A stretch of DNA of 64,000 nt from Thiotrichaceae bacterium UBA7357 (GTDB taxonomy: Bacteria; Pseudomonadota; Gammaproteobacteria; Eutrophobiales; Eutrophobiaceae), in the NCBI GenBank assembly GCA_002470825.1, contig DKOR01000018.1, forward strand, positions 28,246-92,245, in the 5' to 3' direction. Made by a program: the position numbers and the translations under genes. A model generated the notes under the pieces. The model was given only the letters and a program-made list of their open reading frames with translations. It was not told the DNA's origin and made no database searches. Of the stretch, positions 16,754-26,500 are shown piece by piece; positions within the stretch are counted from its first letter, which is position 1; each line of letters opens with the position of its first letter.

Positions 16754-17182
16754 TTAATTACTTGTGTGTTTGTGTTGCTTATTAGGATATCCTCTGATTG
16801 ATAATGAATAGTTCTCAATTATATCTATTACTGGTATTTGAATAAAATCTTTATCGTAAAAATCATCGACGATTATCTCGTTATCCCAGATGACGATATC
16901 TAAATCAATTGTACGAGGACCAGCCTTATTACCATTTTTGATTCTGTCTAGTCGTTTTTCAATAGTCTTGAGATAGCTATTAAACTTTTCAAAATTATGA
17001 TTAGTTTCTAGCCAGAATGCGCCGTTCAAAAAATCAGCTTGATCTTTATAACCCCAGGGTTTGGTGATTATATATTTAGCATTCCCCTTGAATACAGTTT
17101 CTTTTAGCAAAATCATTTTGGCAGCATCACAATTTTTGTGAGGTTCAATATTAGAACCAACTGAAATAATGGTAGATATCAT
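16754..17182 (-). CDS. folK: 2-amino-4-hydroxy-6-hydroxymethyldihydropteridine diphosphokinase
   Basis: HPPK transfers pyrophosphate from ATP to 6-hydroxymethyl-dihydropterin in folate synthesis. The 142-residue protein has SVGSNIEPHKN at the start, LNGAFWLET, and the signature GPRTIDLDIVIWDN with the two magnesium-binding aspartates. It is slightly short, with a loose C-terminus. It is divergent from the FolM-like reductase gene 89 bp away, so the two pterin genes likely share a promoter region. Confidence 0.9.
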   Translation of the reverse strand: MISTIISVGSNIEPHKNCDAAKMILLKETVFKGNAKYIITKPWGYKDQADFLNGAFWLETNHNFEKFNSYLKTIEKRLDRIKNGNKAGPRTIDLDIVIWDNEIIVDDFYDKDFIQIPVIDIIENYSLSIRGYPNKQHKHTSN

Positions 17183-17271
17183 AAATTTTATTATTTTTAA
17201 TAAATTAAGTTAGTTAAGCTTATACAAAATAGATAAACTCTCAATATACGTTACAGGATAATATACTCAAT

Positions 17272-18051
17272 ATGCTGCACTCAAAAAAAATGTCAAAAGG
17301 TACCGCACTAATTACCGGAGGAGCTATTCGATTAGGAAAGATATTTAGTGAAACTCTTGCCGATGCAGGTTATAAACTCGCAATTCATTATAACTCATCA
17401 TCTGAAAAAGCTGCAATAACAGCTGAAGAGTTTAAAAAAAAAGGTGTTGATGCACAAACCTTTCAGTTTGATTTTAGTCAGAAGAACGATGTCAGCAAAT
17501 TAATTAGAAATGTGCGGGACCAATTTCCCGATCTGAATGTATTGATCAATAGTGCCTCTGCGTATGACCAAGCAAATATGATGGAAACATCAGAACTGAT
17601 ACTTGAAAGGCAGTTCAAAATTAATTTTCTGACACCATATTTATTAACACAAGCTTTTGTGCAGCAATGTAAAAAAGGTGATGTAATTAATATTATCGAC
17701 AATAAGATAGCATTTAATCAATATCAATACTCAGCATATGTGCTGTCGAAAAAGTCCTTAGCAGAATTTACGCGTTTGTCTGCAGTCGAATTAGCACCAG
17801 ATGTCCGGGTTAACGGCATTGCTCCTGGCGTGATACTACCCGCTAGTGTTCGTAGTCAGGAGTATATTGATTGGCGGGTGGAAGGTATCCCGCTAAAGCA
17901 GCAAGGACAGACCAATAACATTTCACAAGCATTGCAATACCTGTTAACAAATAAATTTGTTTGTGGGCAAATATTATATGTTGATGGTGGAGAATCACTA
18001 ACTAATGATGGACAAAACTTTGCAAAGCATGATGGCTATTCGAAAATCTAG
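17272..18051 (+). CDS. FolM-like pteridine/dihydrofolate reductase (SDR family)
   Basis: A 259-residue short-chain dehydrogenase with the NADPH site TGGAIRLGKIF (the arginine favours NADPH), the NSASAYD segment, and catalytic Tyr/Lys in YSAYVLSKKSLAEF. The C-terminal CGQILYVDGGESL is typical. The closest recognisable type is FolM/pteridine reductase, which makes tetrahydromonapterin or reduces dihydrofolate. The divergent folK next door supports a pterin substrate. The ATG at 17272 has AGGATA 10 bases upstream; a second ATG at 17290 is possible. Confidence 0.78.
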   Translation: MLHSKKMSKGTALITGGAIRLGKIFSETLADAGYKLAIHYNSSSEKAAITAEEFKKKGVDAQTFQFDFSQKNDVSKLIRNVRDQFPDLNVLINSASAYDQANMMETSELILERQFKINFLTPYLLTQAFVQQCKKGDVINIIDNKIAFNQYQYSAYVLSKKSLAEFTRLSAVELAPDVRVNGIAPGVILPASVRSQEYIDWRVEGIPLKQQGQTNNISQALQYLLTNKFVCGQILYVDGGESLTNDGQNFAKHDGYSKI

Positions 18052-18357
18052 CGATATTATGAATATATCAAATTTCTCTAATTTAAATTTAACATCGAGG
18101 GTAAACTTCTGGTTACTATAAATATCCTGATGTAAAAGAATTACATCTTTCTTATTACAGACATGATTTATTATTACTTTGATTATTCAATATGATGAAG
18201 ATATTATCTTCATGGGTACTGGTTGATGACTATAATATTAGTCTCCGAAATATTTGAAATGCTAGTAGTATCTTTAATTGTTCAAACTATATCGAGAACA
18301 AATTTTGTGATCTATGTGTTATCATAAGCATATAAATAAAACTAAAGGATGCACGTT
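18052..18357. other. Non-coding gap upstream of the acetate-transport pair
   Basis: No gene or clear hairpin seen; presumably holds the promoter of the DUF485/actP operon. Confidence 0.4.
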
Positions 18358-18663
18358 ATGCAACATCTTTACCGACGAATTTATGCTAATCCTAAATTTC
18401 ATCAGCTTGAATTAGAACGTCGTCGATTTAGTTGGCTACTAACAAGCATTATATTGATTGCCTATTTTAGTTTTATTTTAATAATTGCTTTTTATCCAGA
18501 ACTATTTGGGAACCCAATTTTTGAAGATAGCGTAATTACTTGGGGTATTCTTATAGCATTATCTGTAATTCTCTTAAGTCTTTTGCTGACTGGTATTTAT
18601 GTCTACCGTGCTAATAATGAATTTGATCGGTTAGTTAATGATGTCATTAAAGATGTAACATAG
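18358..18663 (+). CDS. yjcH: DUF485 inner-membrane protein (YjcH-like)
   Basis: A 101-residue protein with a basic N-terminus (HLYRRIYANPKFHQLELERR), two transmembrane segments (about residues 25-48 and 61-85) and a short cytosolic tail. This is the DUF485 family, almost always encoded directly before an ActP acetate symporter, as here (19 bp). It probably assists or stabilises the transporter. The ATG at 18358 is preferred to 18349 because AAGGA is then 8 bases away. Confidence 0.88.
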   Translation: MQHLYRRIYANPKFHQLELERRRFSWLLTSIILIAYFSFILIIAFYPELFGNPIFEDSVITWGILIALSVILLSLLLTGIYVYRANNEFDRLVNDVIKDVT

Positions 18664-18682
18664 GTTGACAAGGTCACTTTAG

Positions 18683-20341
18683 ATGAATAACTTAAATATA
18701 CGTCTTTTATTCTGGGTGCCTATTCTTTTCATCCCTTCATTATTGTCTGCTGCAGATGCGGTACAAGGTGAAATAACTCAACAGCCTACTAATATTATTG
18801 CTATTACAATGTTCCTTGTGTTTGTAGCGGCGACACTGGGGATAACCTATTGGGCAGCAAGGCGCACAAAAAGTACCAAAGATTTTTATGCTGCTGGTGG
18901 TAATATTACTGGACTGCAAAATGGTCTTGCAATTGCTGGTGATTATATGTCTGCCGCATCGTTCTTAGGTATTTCTGGATTGGTTTTTGCGAGTGGTTTT
19001 GATGGACTCATTTATTCCATTGGTTTTTTAGTCGGCTGGCCGATAATCCTCTTTCTTTTAGCAGAACGCTTAAGGAATCTTGGGAAATATACTTTTGCCG
19101 ATGCTGTGAGCTATCGCTTACAGCAGTTACCCATCCGCAGTTTGGCGGCTTCTGGAACACTTATTGTAGTCTTATTATATTTGACCGCACAATTAGTAGG
19201 CGCAGGTAAACTTATACAGATATTATTTGGTCTTGAATATTATCTGGCAGTAGTGATTGTCGGTATACTGATGGTCTTGTACGTTACCTTTGGCGGAATG
19301 TTGGCAACAACATGGGTGCAGATAATTAAAGCTGTGCTTCTATTATGTGGAGCAAGTTTCATGGCTGTCGCTGTTATGTATCATATGGATTTTTCTTTTG
19401 AGACTTTATTTATGACCGCTACTGAAGTACATAAGAACGGGATAACGATTATGTCTCCTGGAGGTCTAGTGTCTGATCCAATATCTGCAATCTCACTTGG
19501 ACTTGCCCTTATGTTTGGCACGGCTGGTTTGCCACATATATTGATGCGATTCTTTACTGTGCCTGATGCACAAGAGGCAAGGAAATCGGTTGTGTACGCG
19601 ACAGGATTTATTGGTTATTTTTTTATTTTGACGTTTATTATTGGTTTTGGTGCCATCGTTTTCTTAGTAAATAATCCAGAGTTTTTAGATCTTCAGTCGG
19701 GCGGTTTATTGGGTGGAAATAATATGGCGGCGATTCATTTGTCTAAAGCTGTGGGGGGTGAAGTCTTTTTGGGGTTCATTTCTGCAGTTGCCTTCGCTAC
19801 TATTCTGGCAGTTGTTTCTGGCTTAACATTAGCCGGTGCTTCAGCTATTTCGCATGATTTATATGCGAGCGTGTTACGCAAAGGTGAAGCCCAAGAAGGA
19901 GAGGAGATTCGCATGTCCAGAATAGCTACGGTCGGCTTAGGTGTTGCTGCAATTTTTCTCGGGGTCCAGTTTGAGCAACAAAACGTGGCTTATATGGTTG
20001 GTCTTGCCTTCGCGATTGCTGCTAGTGTAAATTTCCCCGTCTTATTTTTATCTATGTATTGGCAAAGGTTGACAACCAGAGGTGCCTTTATAGGTGGTAG
20101 TATTGGATTAATAACTGCAGTTTCATGCATGATTTTAGGACCAACAATCTGGGTTGATATTTTGGGTAACACAGAAGCAATCTTTCCGTACAAACATCCG
20201 GCGTTGTTTTCAATTAGTGCAGCTTTTATGTCTATTTTTATTATATCAAAATTAGATAACTCTGTTTCGGGACGCGAAGAAGCTTTAGCTTTTGAGGGGC
20301 AATATGTACGCTCTCAAACAGGATTAGGATCTGAAGAATAA
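18683..20341 (+). CDS. actP: Cation/acetate symporter (SSS family)
   Basis: ActP imports acetate and related short acids such as glycolate with sodium. The 552-residue protein starts with a signal-like segment ending LLSAADA and has about 13 hydrophobic helices. Family motifs include TKDFYAAGGNITGLQNGLAI, GDYMSAASFLGISG, AEALRN-type AERLRNLGKYTF and FATILAVVSGLTLAGASAI. It follows the DUF485 gene. In a serine-cycle organism, uptake of acetate or glycolate could feed the glyoxylate pool (inference). Confidence 0.92.
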   Translation: MNNLNIRLLFWVPILFIPSLLSAADAVQGEITQQPTNIIAITMFLVFVAATLGITYWAARRTKSTKDFYAAGGNITGLQNGLAIAGDYMSAASFLGISGLVFASGFDGLIYSIGFLVGWPIILFLLAERLRNLGKYTFADAVSYRLQQLPIRSLAASGTLIVVLLYLTAQLVGAGKLIQILFGLEYYLAVVIVGILMVLYVTFGGMLATTWVQIIKAVLLLCGASFMAVAVMYHMDFSFETLFMTATEVHKNGITIMSPGGLVSDPISAISLGLALMFGTAGLPHILMRFFTVPDAQEARKSVVYATGFIGYFFILTFIIGFGAIVFLVNNPEFLDLQSGGLLGGNNMAAIHLSKAVGGEVFLGFISAVAFATILAVVSGLTLAGASAISHDLYASVLRKGEAQEGEEIRMSRIATVGLGVAAIFLGVQFEQQNVAYMVGLAFAIAASVNFPVLFLSMYWQRLTTRGAFIGGSIGLITAVSCMILGPTIWVDILGNTEAIFPYKHPALFSISAAFMSIFIISKLDNSVSGREEALAFEGQYVRSQTGLGSEE

Positions 20342-20362
20342 TATTCAACACTAGAATTAAAA

Positions 20363-20926
20363 ATGAAGCGGTGTCAATGGTGTAAAAGTGATGTACTTTA
20401 TATTAAGTACCATGATGAGGAATGGGGTGTGCCAGTTCACTCTGATAAGAAGTTATTTGAATCCCTAATGTTGGAAGGAGCACAAGCAGGTTTGAACTGG
20501 ATTATGGTGCTTAAGAAACGTTCTGCATATCGTGCTGCATTTGATAAGTTCAATTTCAATATGATTGCTACTTATGAAGAATCAAAGATACAGTCCTTAT
20601 TCAATAATTCCGGTATCATCAGAAATAAACTAAAGATTAGAGCTATTGTCAAAAATGCTCATGCACTTATAAAGGTACGTGAAGAATTTGGTACTTTTAA
20701 TAAATATATATGGCAGTTCACTAAACATAAAACAATTCATAATAAATGGGAATCTATAAAAACTATTCCTGTCAATACTGATATTTCTGACCACATGTCA
20801 AAAGATTTGAAAAATCGTGGTTTTACTTTCGTAGGGACAACTATCTGTTATGCCTTTATGCAAGCGGTTGGAATGATTAATGACCATATCGTTGATTGTC
20901 ATCGCTATCACGAATTAAAGGAGTAG
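20363..20926 (+). CDS. tag: DNA-3-methyladenine glycosylase I
   Basis: Tag removes 3-methyladenine from alkylated DNA. The 187-residue protein keeps all four zinc ligands at exactly the E. coli numbering: C4 and H17 (CQWC, YHDEEWG) and H175 and C179 (NDHIVDCHRY). The base-recognition glutamate lies in LMLEGAQAGLNW, and GTTICYAFMQAVGMIN is typical. The next gene starts 3 bp after its stop. An alkylation repair enzyme suits a cell exposed to formaldehyde or methylating metabolites, but it is also common housekeeping. Confidence 0.95.
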   Translation: MKRCQWCKSDVLYIKYHDEEWGVPVHSDKKLFESLMLEGAQAGLNWIMVLKKRSAYRAAFDKFNFNMIATYEESKIQSLFNNSGIIRNKLKIRAIVKNAHALIKVREEFGTFNKYIWQFTKHKTIHNKWESIKTIPVNTDISDHMSKDLKNRGFTFVGTTICYAFMQAVGMINDHIVDCHRYHELKE

Positions 20927-20929
20927 GTT

Positions 20930-21865
20930 TTGTTTATTCGACCTAAAGATTATATTTCGATAGATGATAAATTATTCTTTGCTGTTGTAAGTGAACATCA
21001 AGAAGATGATCGAGCATTAACATGGCTACGTTATATCAAAGATAACTATGGAATGCATAAGATTGATACAGAATATTCCAGAAAGCTGATTAGTGATTCA
21101 TATCCAGAGTTCTTATTTCGCAGTCAATATGCTGATAGTGATTTACATGGTATTCCGCTGAAATCAATAAGTCATATTTATCGTCCCGAACAAACTGTAA
21201 TTCGGCTTTTGAACATGATTGAGCCGGACAATAAAAAACGTGATGCTATCAAGATACTCAAACTTTTAATTAGTGCAGGAATTAAAAAAAAATATATTGG
21301 TATTACTGGTTCATTAATGTTGGACACGCATAATGATAAATCTGATATTGATATAATAATATATGGGCGTGAATTATTTTTTAAGGTAAGACGATATATA
21401 AAAAAGCATCTTGAATCAGGAGTACTAGAATCATTAGATAATTCATTCTGGGAAGATGCTTATCAACGAAGAGGTTGTGAATTAAGCTTTGAAGACTACT
21501 GTAAACATGAGCTAAGAAAATTTAATAAATTTGTTTCCGGTATAAGCAAGATTGATATCAGTATGATTCCTGAAGTTTATGAACGGTTTCAGGAAAATGG
21601 GCCATTCAAAAAAAAAGGGAAATGTAAGATTGTAGCAATAGTGATTAATGATACCTACGCTTTTGATTTTCCAGCACGTTATTTTATTCATCACGAAACT
21701 ATTGATGAGATCGTTTCTTATACTGCGACCTATGTTGGTCAGGTTCAAAAAGGTGAAAGGGTTGAAGCTGTTGGCTATATCGAGCAGGGTAGTGATGGAA
21801 AAAAAAGACTATTAGTTGGCACAAGTCGAGAGGCAGTGGGAGAATATATTCGAATTCTCAATTAA
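20930..21865 (+). CDS. Predicted nucleotidyltransferase (COG1665-like), TTG start
   Basis: A 311-residue protein with a nucleotidyltransferase-fold core: GITGSLMLDTHNDKSDIDII has the GS...DxD pattern at about residues 124-143, preceded by a helical region and followed by a C-terminal beta-rich part. It resembles uncharacterised nucleotidyltransferases common in archaea (COG1665). The TTG at 20930 is preceded by AAAGGAG at good spacing, 3 bp after tag, so it is translated in that operon; asnS follows 28 bp later. Substrate unknown; RNA or protein nucleotidyl transfer are both possible. Confidence 0.65.
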   Translation: MFIRPKDYISIDDKLFFAVVSEHQEDDRALTWLRYIKDNYGMHKIDTEYSRKLISDSYPEFLFRSQYADSDLHGIPLKSISHIYRPEQTVIRLLNMIEPDNKKRDAIKILKLLISAGIKKKYIGITGSLMLDTHNDKSDIDIIIYGRELFFKVRRYIKKHLESGVLESLDNSFWEDAYQRRGCELSFEDYCKHELRKFNKFVSGISKIDISMIPEVYERFQENGPFKKKGKCKIVAIVINDTYAFDFPARYFIHHETIDEIVSYTATYVGQVQKGERVEAVGYIEQGSDGKKRLLVGTSREAVGEYIRILN

Positions 21866-21893
21866 ATAACATAAAATATAAGAGATAATAGTA

Positions 21894-23279
21894 ATGGTGA
21901 GAAGATCAAAAATAACTCAGTTGTTAAATGCAAATAAAGCAAAGGATTCTGCATTGATACAGGGCTGGATTAGAACACTAAGAGAAAGTAAAAAGTTTTC
22001 ATTTGTCGAACTTAATGATGGGTCTTGTCTAGCAAACATTCAGGTCATTGTTGACAATGATATTGGTAATTATCAAGAAATAGTAAAACTAACAACTGGT
22101 GCAGCAATATCAGTTAGTGGTGAACTTGTTGAGTCTCTTGGTGAAGGACAAAAATGGGAAATACGAGCATCCGCAATTGAAATCCTCGGTATAGCACCCG
22201 ATGATTTTCCATTACAAAAGAAACGGCACACAGATGAGTATTTACGTACAATTGCCCATTTAAGACCGCGTTCGAATAAATATAGTGCGATCTTTCGTAT
22301 ACGATCTAAATTATCCTTTGCCATCCATCAATTCTTTCAGGAACGTGATTTCCAATGGGTACACACCCCAATTATCACCAGTTCAGACTGTGAAGGAGCA
22401 GGGGAAATGTTCAATGTCACTACGCTAGATATGAATGACGTTCCTAAAAAGAATGGTGTTGTTGATTATGAAAAAGATTTCTTTGGTAAAGAAGCCAGTT
22501 TGACTGTCTCAGGCCAATTGTCTGTGGAGACTTTTTGTTTAAGTTTAGGAGATGTCTATACATTCGGTCCTACCTTTCGTTCCGAGAACTCAAATACAAG
22601 TCGCCACATGTCAGAATTCTGGATGATAGAACCAGAAATGGCATTCGCTAATCTGCAGGATGATATGAAACTTGGACAAGAATTTATTCAATACCTGATT
22701 AAACACACTATGGAAGAATGTGCGGAAGATCTGGAATTATTTGCTAAATATGTTGATAAGAATTTAATGTCAACTCTGAATAATATTGTTAATAATGATT
22801 TTATTCGTTTGCCATATACCGATGCGATCAAGATCCTTGAACAATCAGGTAAGAAGTTTGAGTTCGATGTTGACTGGGGCAAAGATCTTCAATCTGAACA
22901 CGAACGTTTCCTGACAGAAGAACATTTCAAACAACCCGTAATCGTTTATGACTACCCAAAGGATATCAAAGCATTTTATATGCGCTTGAACGATGATGAA
23001 AAAACTGTGGCGGCTATGGATGTTCTTGTGCCTGCTATTGGCGAGATTATCGGCGGTTCGCAACGTGAAGAGCGATATGATGTGTTAAAAAAACGTATTA
23101 ATGATATGAGTTTTGATGAGGCAGACTACTGGTGGTATTTGGATACGCGTAAGTATGGTACTGTGTCCCATGCCGGTTTTGGACTGGGGTTTGAACGATT
23201 ATTAATGTTGGTTTCCGGAATCTCAAATATAAGGGATGTCACTCCCTTTCCACGAACGCCAAAGAATCTGGAGTTTTGA
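21894..23279 (+). CDS. asnS: Asparaginyl-tRNA synthetase
   Basis: Class IIb synthetase that charges tRNA-Asn. The 461-residue protein has an N-terminal OB-fold anticodon domain (about residues 10-110: GWIRTLRESKKFSFVELNDG), class II motif 2 TFRSENSNTSRHMSEFWMIE, and motif 3 GFGLGFERLLMLV. Its presence means Asn-tRNA can be made directly rather than only by amidation. It ends 8 bp from the convergent symporter gene, with no room for a conventional terminator. Confidence 0.96.
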   Translation: MVRRSKITQLLNANKAKDSALIQGWIRTLRESKKFSFVELNDGSCLANIQVIVDNDIGNYQEIVKLTTGAAISVSGELVESLGEGQKWEIRASAIEILGIAPDDFPLQKKRHTDEYLRTIAHLRPRSNKYSAIFRIRSKLSFAIHQFFQERDFQWVHTPIITSSDCEGAGEMFNVTTLDMNDVPKKNGVVDYEKDFFGKEASLTVSGQLSVETFCLSLGDVYTFGPTFRSENSNTSRHMSEFWMIEPEMAFANLQDDMKLGQEFIQYLIKHTMEECAEDLELFAKYVDKNLMSTLNNIVNNDFIRLPYTDAIKILEQSGKKFEFDVDWGKDLQSEHERFLTEEHFKQPVIVYDYPKDIKAFYMRLNDDEKTVAAMDVLVPAIGEIIGGSQREERYDVLKKRINDMSFDEADYWWYLDTRKYGTVSHAGFGLGFERLLMLVSGISNIRDVTPFPRTPKNLEF

Positions 23280-23287
23280 AAAGATAT

Positions 23288-24616
23288 TCATAGTTTGTCG
23301 AAATATCGATGCATCTCATCGACCACTTTTCTTGAAAGCAAAATTGTCGCTATTAAGGTTGGAAAAATCATTAAGGCAAACATTGTGTCGATGATGTTAA
23401 TAATGGTTGATTGAGTCCAAACAGCACACATCGGAATGATCGCTAGGTAAATATAAACAAATTTACTACCAAGCCTTTTCCCAAATAAGTAACGTGCACA
23501 TTTCAAGCTATAGTACGAGTAAGTAATCATTGTCGATAATGCAAACAATGTGAACACGGTATAGACAATATATTGACCTATACCTGGTAACGTCTGATTA
23601 AAAGAAAGTGCAGTCATGACTATGCCGCTTTCACCAGAATAGATGCCAGAGCTCAGTATCACTAATGCAGTACATGTGCAGACAATATGCGTGTCAAAGA
23701 ATGGGCCTAACATCGCGACCAGACCTTCACGCACAGGCTCTTTGGTTTTAGCTGTGCCGTGGGCCATAGCTTCTGTACCTACGCCTGCCTCATTAGAAAA
23801 GATGGCGCGTTTTATTCCTGTAACAAGGACTTCTTTAAAAACCAAAGCTGTCGCGCCACCATACATCGCTTCTGCGCCGAAGGCATTATAATAGATATCA
23901 AGCAATATGGTCGGTATAGCATCAAGGTTTATTGCAATGACAACAAAACTACTTAAGACATAAGCCAGAAACATAAACGGTACGATACGAGCTGTGACAT
24001 AACTAACACGTGTTATACCGCCAATGATAATCGTGCCGATAAAGACGAGTGCACTGATACCAGTATAAATAGGAGCTACTGAAAATTCATTTTGTAATAA
24101 GCTCGCCAGTTGATTGACCTGAAACATCGGTATGCAACCGATTAAACCCGCAATAGCAAATAGAATAGCCAGAAATTTATAGCGTTCTCCCAAGCCAGCT
24201 TCGATAAAGTACATTGGGCCACCTTGTTCAATACCATCTTCATCTTTCTTACGATAAAGGCACGAAAGAGTACATGTAAAGAATTTGATAACCATACCAA
24301 ACAAACCAGCCACCCACATCCAGAAGATGGCGCCCGGACCGCCGAGACTGATCGCGATAGCAACACCAGCGATATTGCCCATACCTATCGTACCTGATAG
24401 GGCGACCGTTAAGGCTTGAAAATGTGAGAGTTCTCCCGGGATATTCTGTTCGTCAAACTTGCCTGATAAGATCAGAAAAGCATGGAGTAAGCCAATAAAA
24501 GGTTTGAAACGAGAAATGTAGGAAAAATAAATTCCAGTTGCGAGGATAAACACAACGAGCGGCAAACCCCAAAGGAGATCAACGATGACTAACCAGAATT
24601 GTTCAAATTGATTCAT
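23288..24616 (-). CDS. Sodium:alanine/glycine symporter (AGCS family)
   Basis: A 442-residue integral membrane protein with about 10 helices. The signature SNEAGVGTEAMAHGTAKT and TVALSGTIGMGNIAGVAIAI mark the AGCS family, which imports alanine or glycine with Na+ or H+. GGPMYFIEAGLGERYK is also typical. Glycine uptake would fit a serine-cycle organism (inference). It is convergent with asnS. Confidence 0.92.
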   Translation of the reverse strand: MNQFEQFWLVIVDLLWGLPLVVFILATGIYFSYISRFKPFIGLLHAFLILSGKFDEQNIPGELSHFQALTVALSGTIGMGNIAGVAIAISLGGPGAIFWMWVAGLFGMVIKFFTCTLSCLYRKKDEDGIEQGGPMYFIEAGLGERYKFLAILFAIAGLIGCIPMFQVNQLASLLQNEFSVAPIYTGISALVFIGTIIIGGITRVSYVTARIVPFMFLAYVLSSFVVIAINLDAIPTILLDIYYNAFGAEAMYGGATALVFKEVLVTGIKRAIFSNEAGVGTEAMAHGTAKTKEPVREGLVAMLGPFFDTHIVCTCTALVILSSGIYSGESGIVMTALSFNQTLPGIGQYIVYTVFTLFALSTMITYSYYSLKCARYLFGKRLGSKFVYIYLAIIPMCAVWTQSTIINIIDTMFALMIFPTLIATILLSRKVVDEMHRYFDKL

Positions 24617-25111
24617 TTTTTTGATTATGCTTTAACGAATATTTTATGCTGCATTGAACATTAGACGGCCAGACTAGCGAGATCCGCATTATTAAATTGA
24701 TGGCTAAGATAATCTTTAAATTCATGCAGTTTGTATTGTTTTACTCTTATCTGTTTCTATTAGAGCTGATGTGACTATTTGTCGTCAGAATTACCATAAT
24801 CAACAGGGTCCATTTTTGTTAGTTTTATTGTTTGAGTATGCATGATTTATTCATTTACAAGGCTTCAAAAAATTAGTTTTTAACATGGATTAAAGTCTAT
24901 CAAAATAATATGTAAATGTGTGTTAAATAAAAAGTAAGAATTTTTAAAAGAGTTATGTACAAAAAATCATAATTGAAAATTTCTATTAATAATTTGCGAA
25001 GATGATTAGATGACGCTGTGAATTCATAATAAGGTGACCGCATTAATGTTGAAATGATTAATATGTTTAAACATTGTAGAATTCAAATTCATCAATCATT
25101 GTTTATGAAAT
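24617..25111. other. Non-coding region between the divergent symporter and MFS genes
   Basis: No intact gene. A 30-codon minus-strand stretch ending at 24661 reads KLHEFKDYLSHQFNNADLAS, which looks coding but has no start codon; it may be the tail of a lost gene. Otherwise very AT-rich with no clear signals. Confidence 0.35.
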
Positions 25112-26500
25112 ATGCAAGATCAATATACTGAACATTCTTTGCAAAGACTTACTCTAACGATGGTATTGTTAAATGCATTTACAACTCCATTGATGCTGTC
25201 CGCTGTGAATGTTGCTCTACCTGCTATTGCCAAAGATTTGTCGATGAACGCAGTGCAGTTAAGTTGGGTGCCAATGGCCTATCTTATGGCAAGTGCCATG
25301 TTTGTTTTAATCTTTGGTCGACTGGCAGATATGGTAGGGCGTAAACGAATATTCTTGATTGGTACAAGCAGTGTGATAGTCACTTCATTAATTGGTGCTT
25401 TTTCTGATAGCAGTGCAATGTTAATTTCCGCACGTTTCTTACAAGGTGTCAGTGCAGCGATGTTATATGCAACTCAGGTTGCTATCGTCACCTCTGTTTT
25501 CCCACCTGCTAAGCGTGGACAAGCGATTGGTTTGACGGTGTCTACAATCTATCTAGGTTTAACGATTGGCCCTGTAATCGGTGGTTATGTGATCGATACA
25601 TTTGGATGGCGCGCGTGCTTTATGGTGCATATCCCATTAGCCGTAATTGTTCTGTGTTTAGGTGCGTTTTTTGTGAAAGGGGAATGGTCAGCAGATGAAC
25701 GTGGTAGTTTTGATCTGTTGGGTGCCATTATGTACTCTTTTTCAATACTACTATTATGTCTCGGCGTGTCCTGGCTATCTTCAAACTTAAGTTATATCTC
25801 GCTTGCGGTATCTATCATTGGCTTAATCTTTTTCTTCTTCTTTGAGAATGTACATAAGCATCCGATATTTGATGTGAATTTATTTTTTACTAACCGTGTC
25901 TTTACCTTTTCTTGTTTAGCATCATTAATCATTTATACCGCAACATTTGCTAATGTCGTACAAGTCAGTTTGTATTTACAATATTTAAAAGGGATGTCGG
26001 CGACAGTAGCGGGTTTGATTATGATGTGCCAACCATTAACCATGGCTATTTTTTCTCCTTTGGCTGGACGGTTATCAGATAGGTTTGAACCACGCCGACT
26101 TGCTAGCTTAGGTATGGCGATTAGTTGTGGCGGATTAATACTACTTTCAAATTTACGTACAGATTCAAGCCTGACCTATCTAGTATTAGCTCTTGTGTTT
26201 ACTGGACTTGGGTTTAGTTTATTTTCTTCACCGAACGTAAATGCGATTATGAGTTCGGTTGAAAAACGATTCTTTGGTAGTGCTAATGGTGTTATGGCAA
26301 CAATGAGGATTGTTGGGCAGATGACTAGTATGGTATTGGTGACATTAATTTTCACTATTGTGATTGGTTCTGTTGAGATCGGTGTCTCAAACTACGATGA
26401 TCTGGAAAAGGCTATACGGCTAACGTTTACAATAGCGTCTATGTTGTGCCTCCCAGGACTCTATTTTTCTCTCGCAAGAGGAAAGATGAGAACTTCTTAA
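25112..26500 (+). CDS. MFS transporter, DHA2 (EmrB/QacA)-like
   Basis: A 462-residue transporter with 12-14 predicted helices. Motif A is GRLADMVGRKRIF, and motif C, typical of drug:H+ antiporters, lies in LTIGPVIGGYVIDTFGWR. ALPAIAKDLSMN with SWVPMAYLMASA is the usual DHA2 start. It probably exports toxic or small organic compounds; the substrate is unknown and no membrane-fusion partner is nearby. The stop overlaps the end of the convergent ycgL gene by 4 bp. Confidence 0.88.
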   Translation: MQDQYTEHSLQRLTLTMVLLNAFTTPLMLSAVNVALPAIAKDLSMNAVQLSWVPMAYLMASAMFVLIFGRLADMVGRKRIFLIGTSSVIVTSLIGAFSDSSAMLISARFLQGVSAAMLYATQVAIVTSVFPPAKRGQAIGLTVSTIYLGLTIGPVIGGYVIDTFGWRACFMVHIPLAVIVLCLGAFFVKGEWSADERGSFDLLGAIMYSFSILLLCLGVSWLSSNLSYISLAVSIIGLIFFFFFENVHKHPIFDVNLFFTNRVFTFSCLASLIIYTATFANVVQVSLYLQYLKGMSATVAGLIMMCQPLTMAIFSPLAGRLSDRFEPRRLASLGMAISCGGLILLSNLRTDSSLTYLVLALVFTGLGFSLFSSPNVNAIMSSVEKRFFGSANGVMATMRIVGQMTSMVLVTLIFTIVIGSVEIGVSNYDDLEKAIRLTFTIASMLCLPGLYFSLARGKMRTS

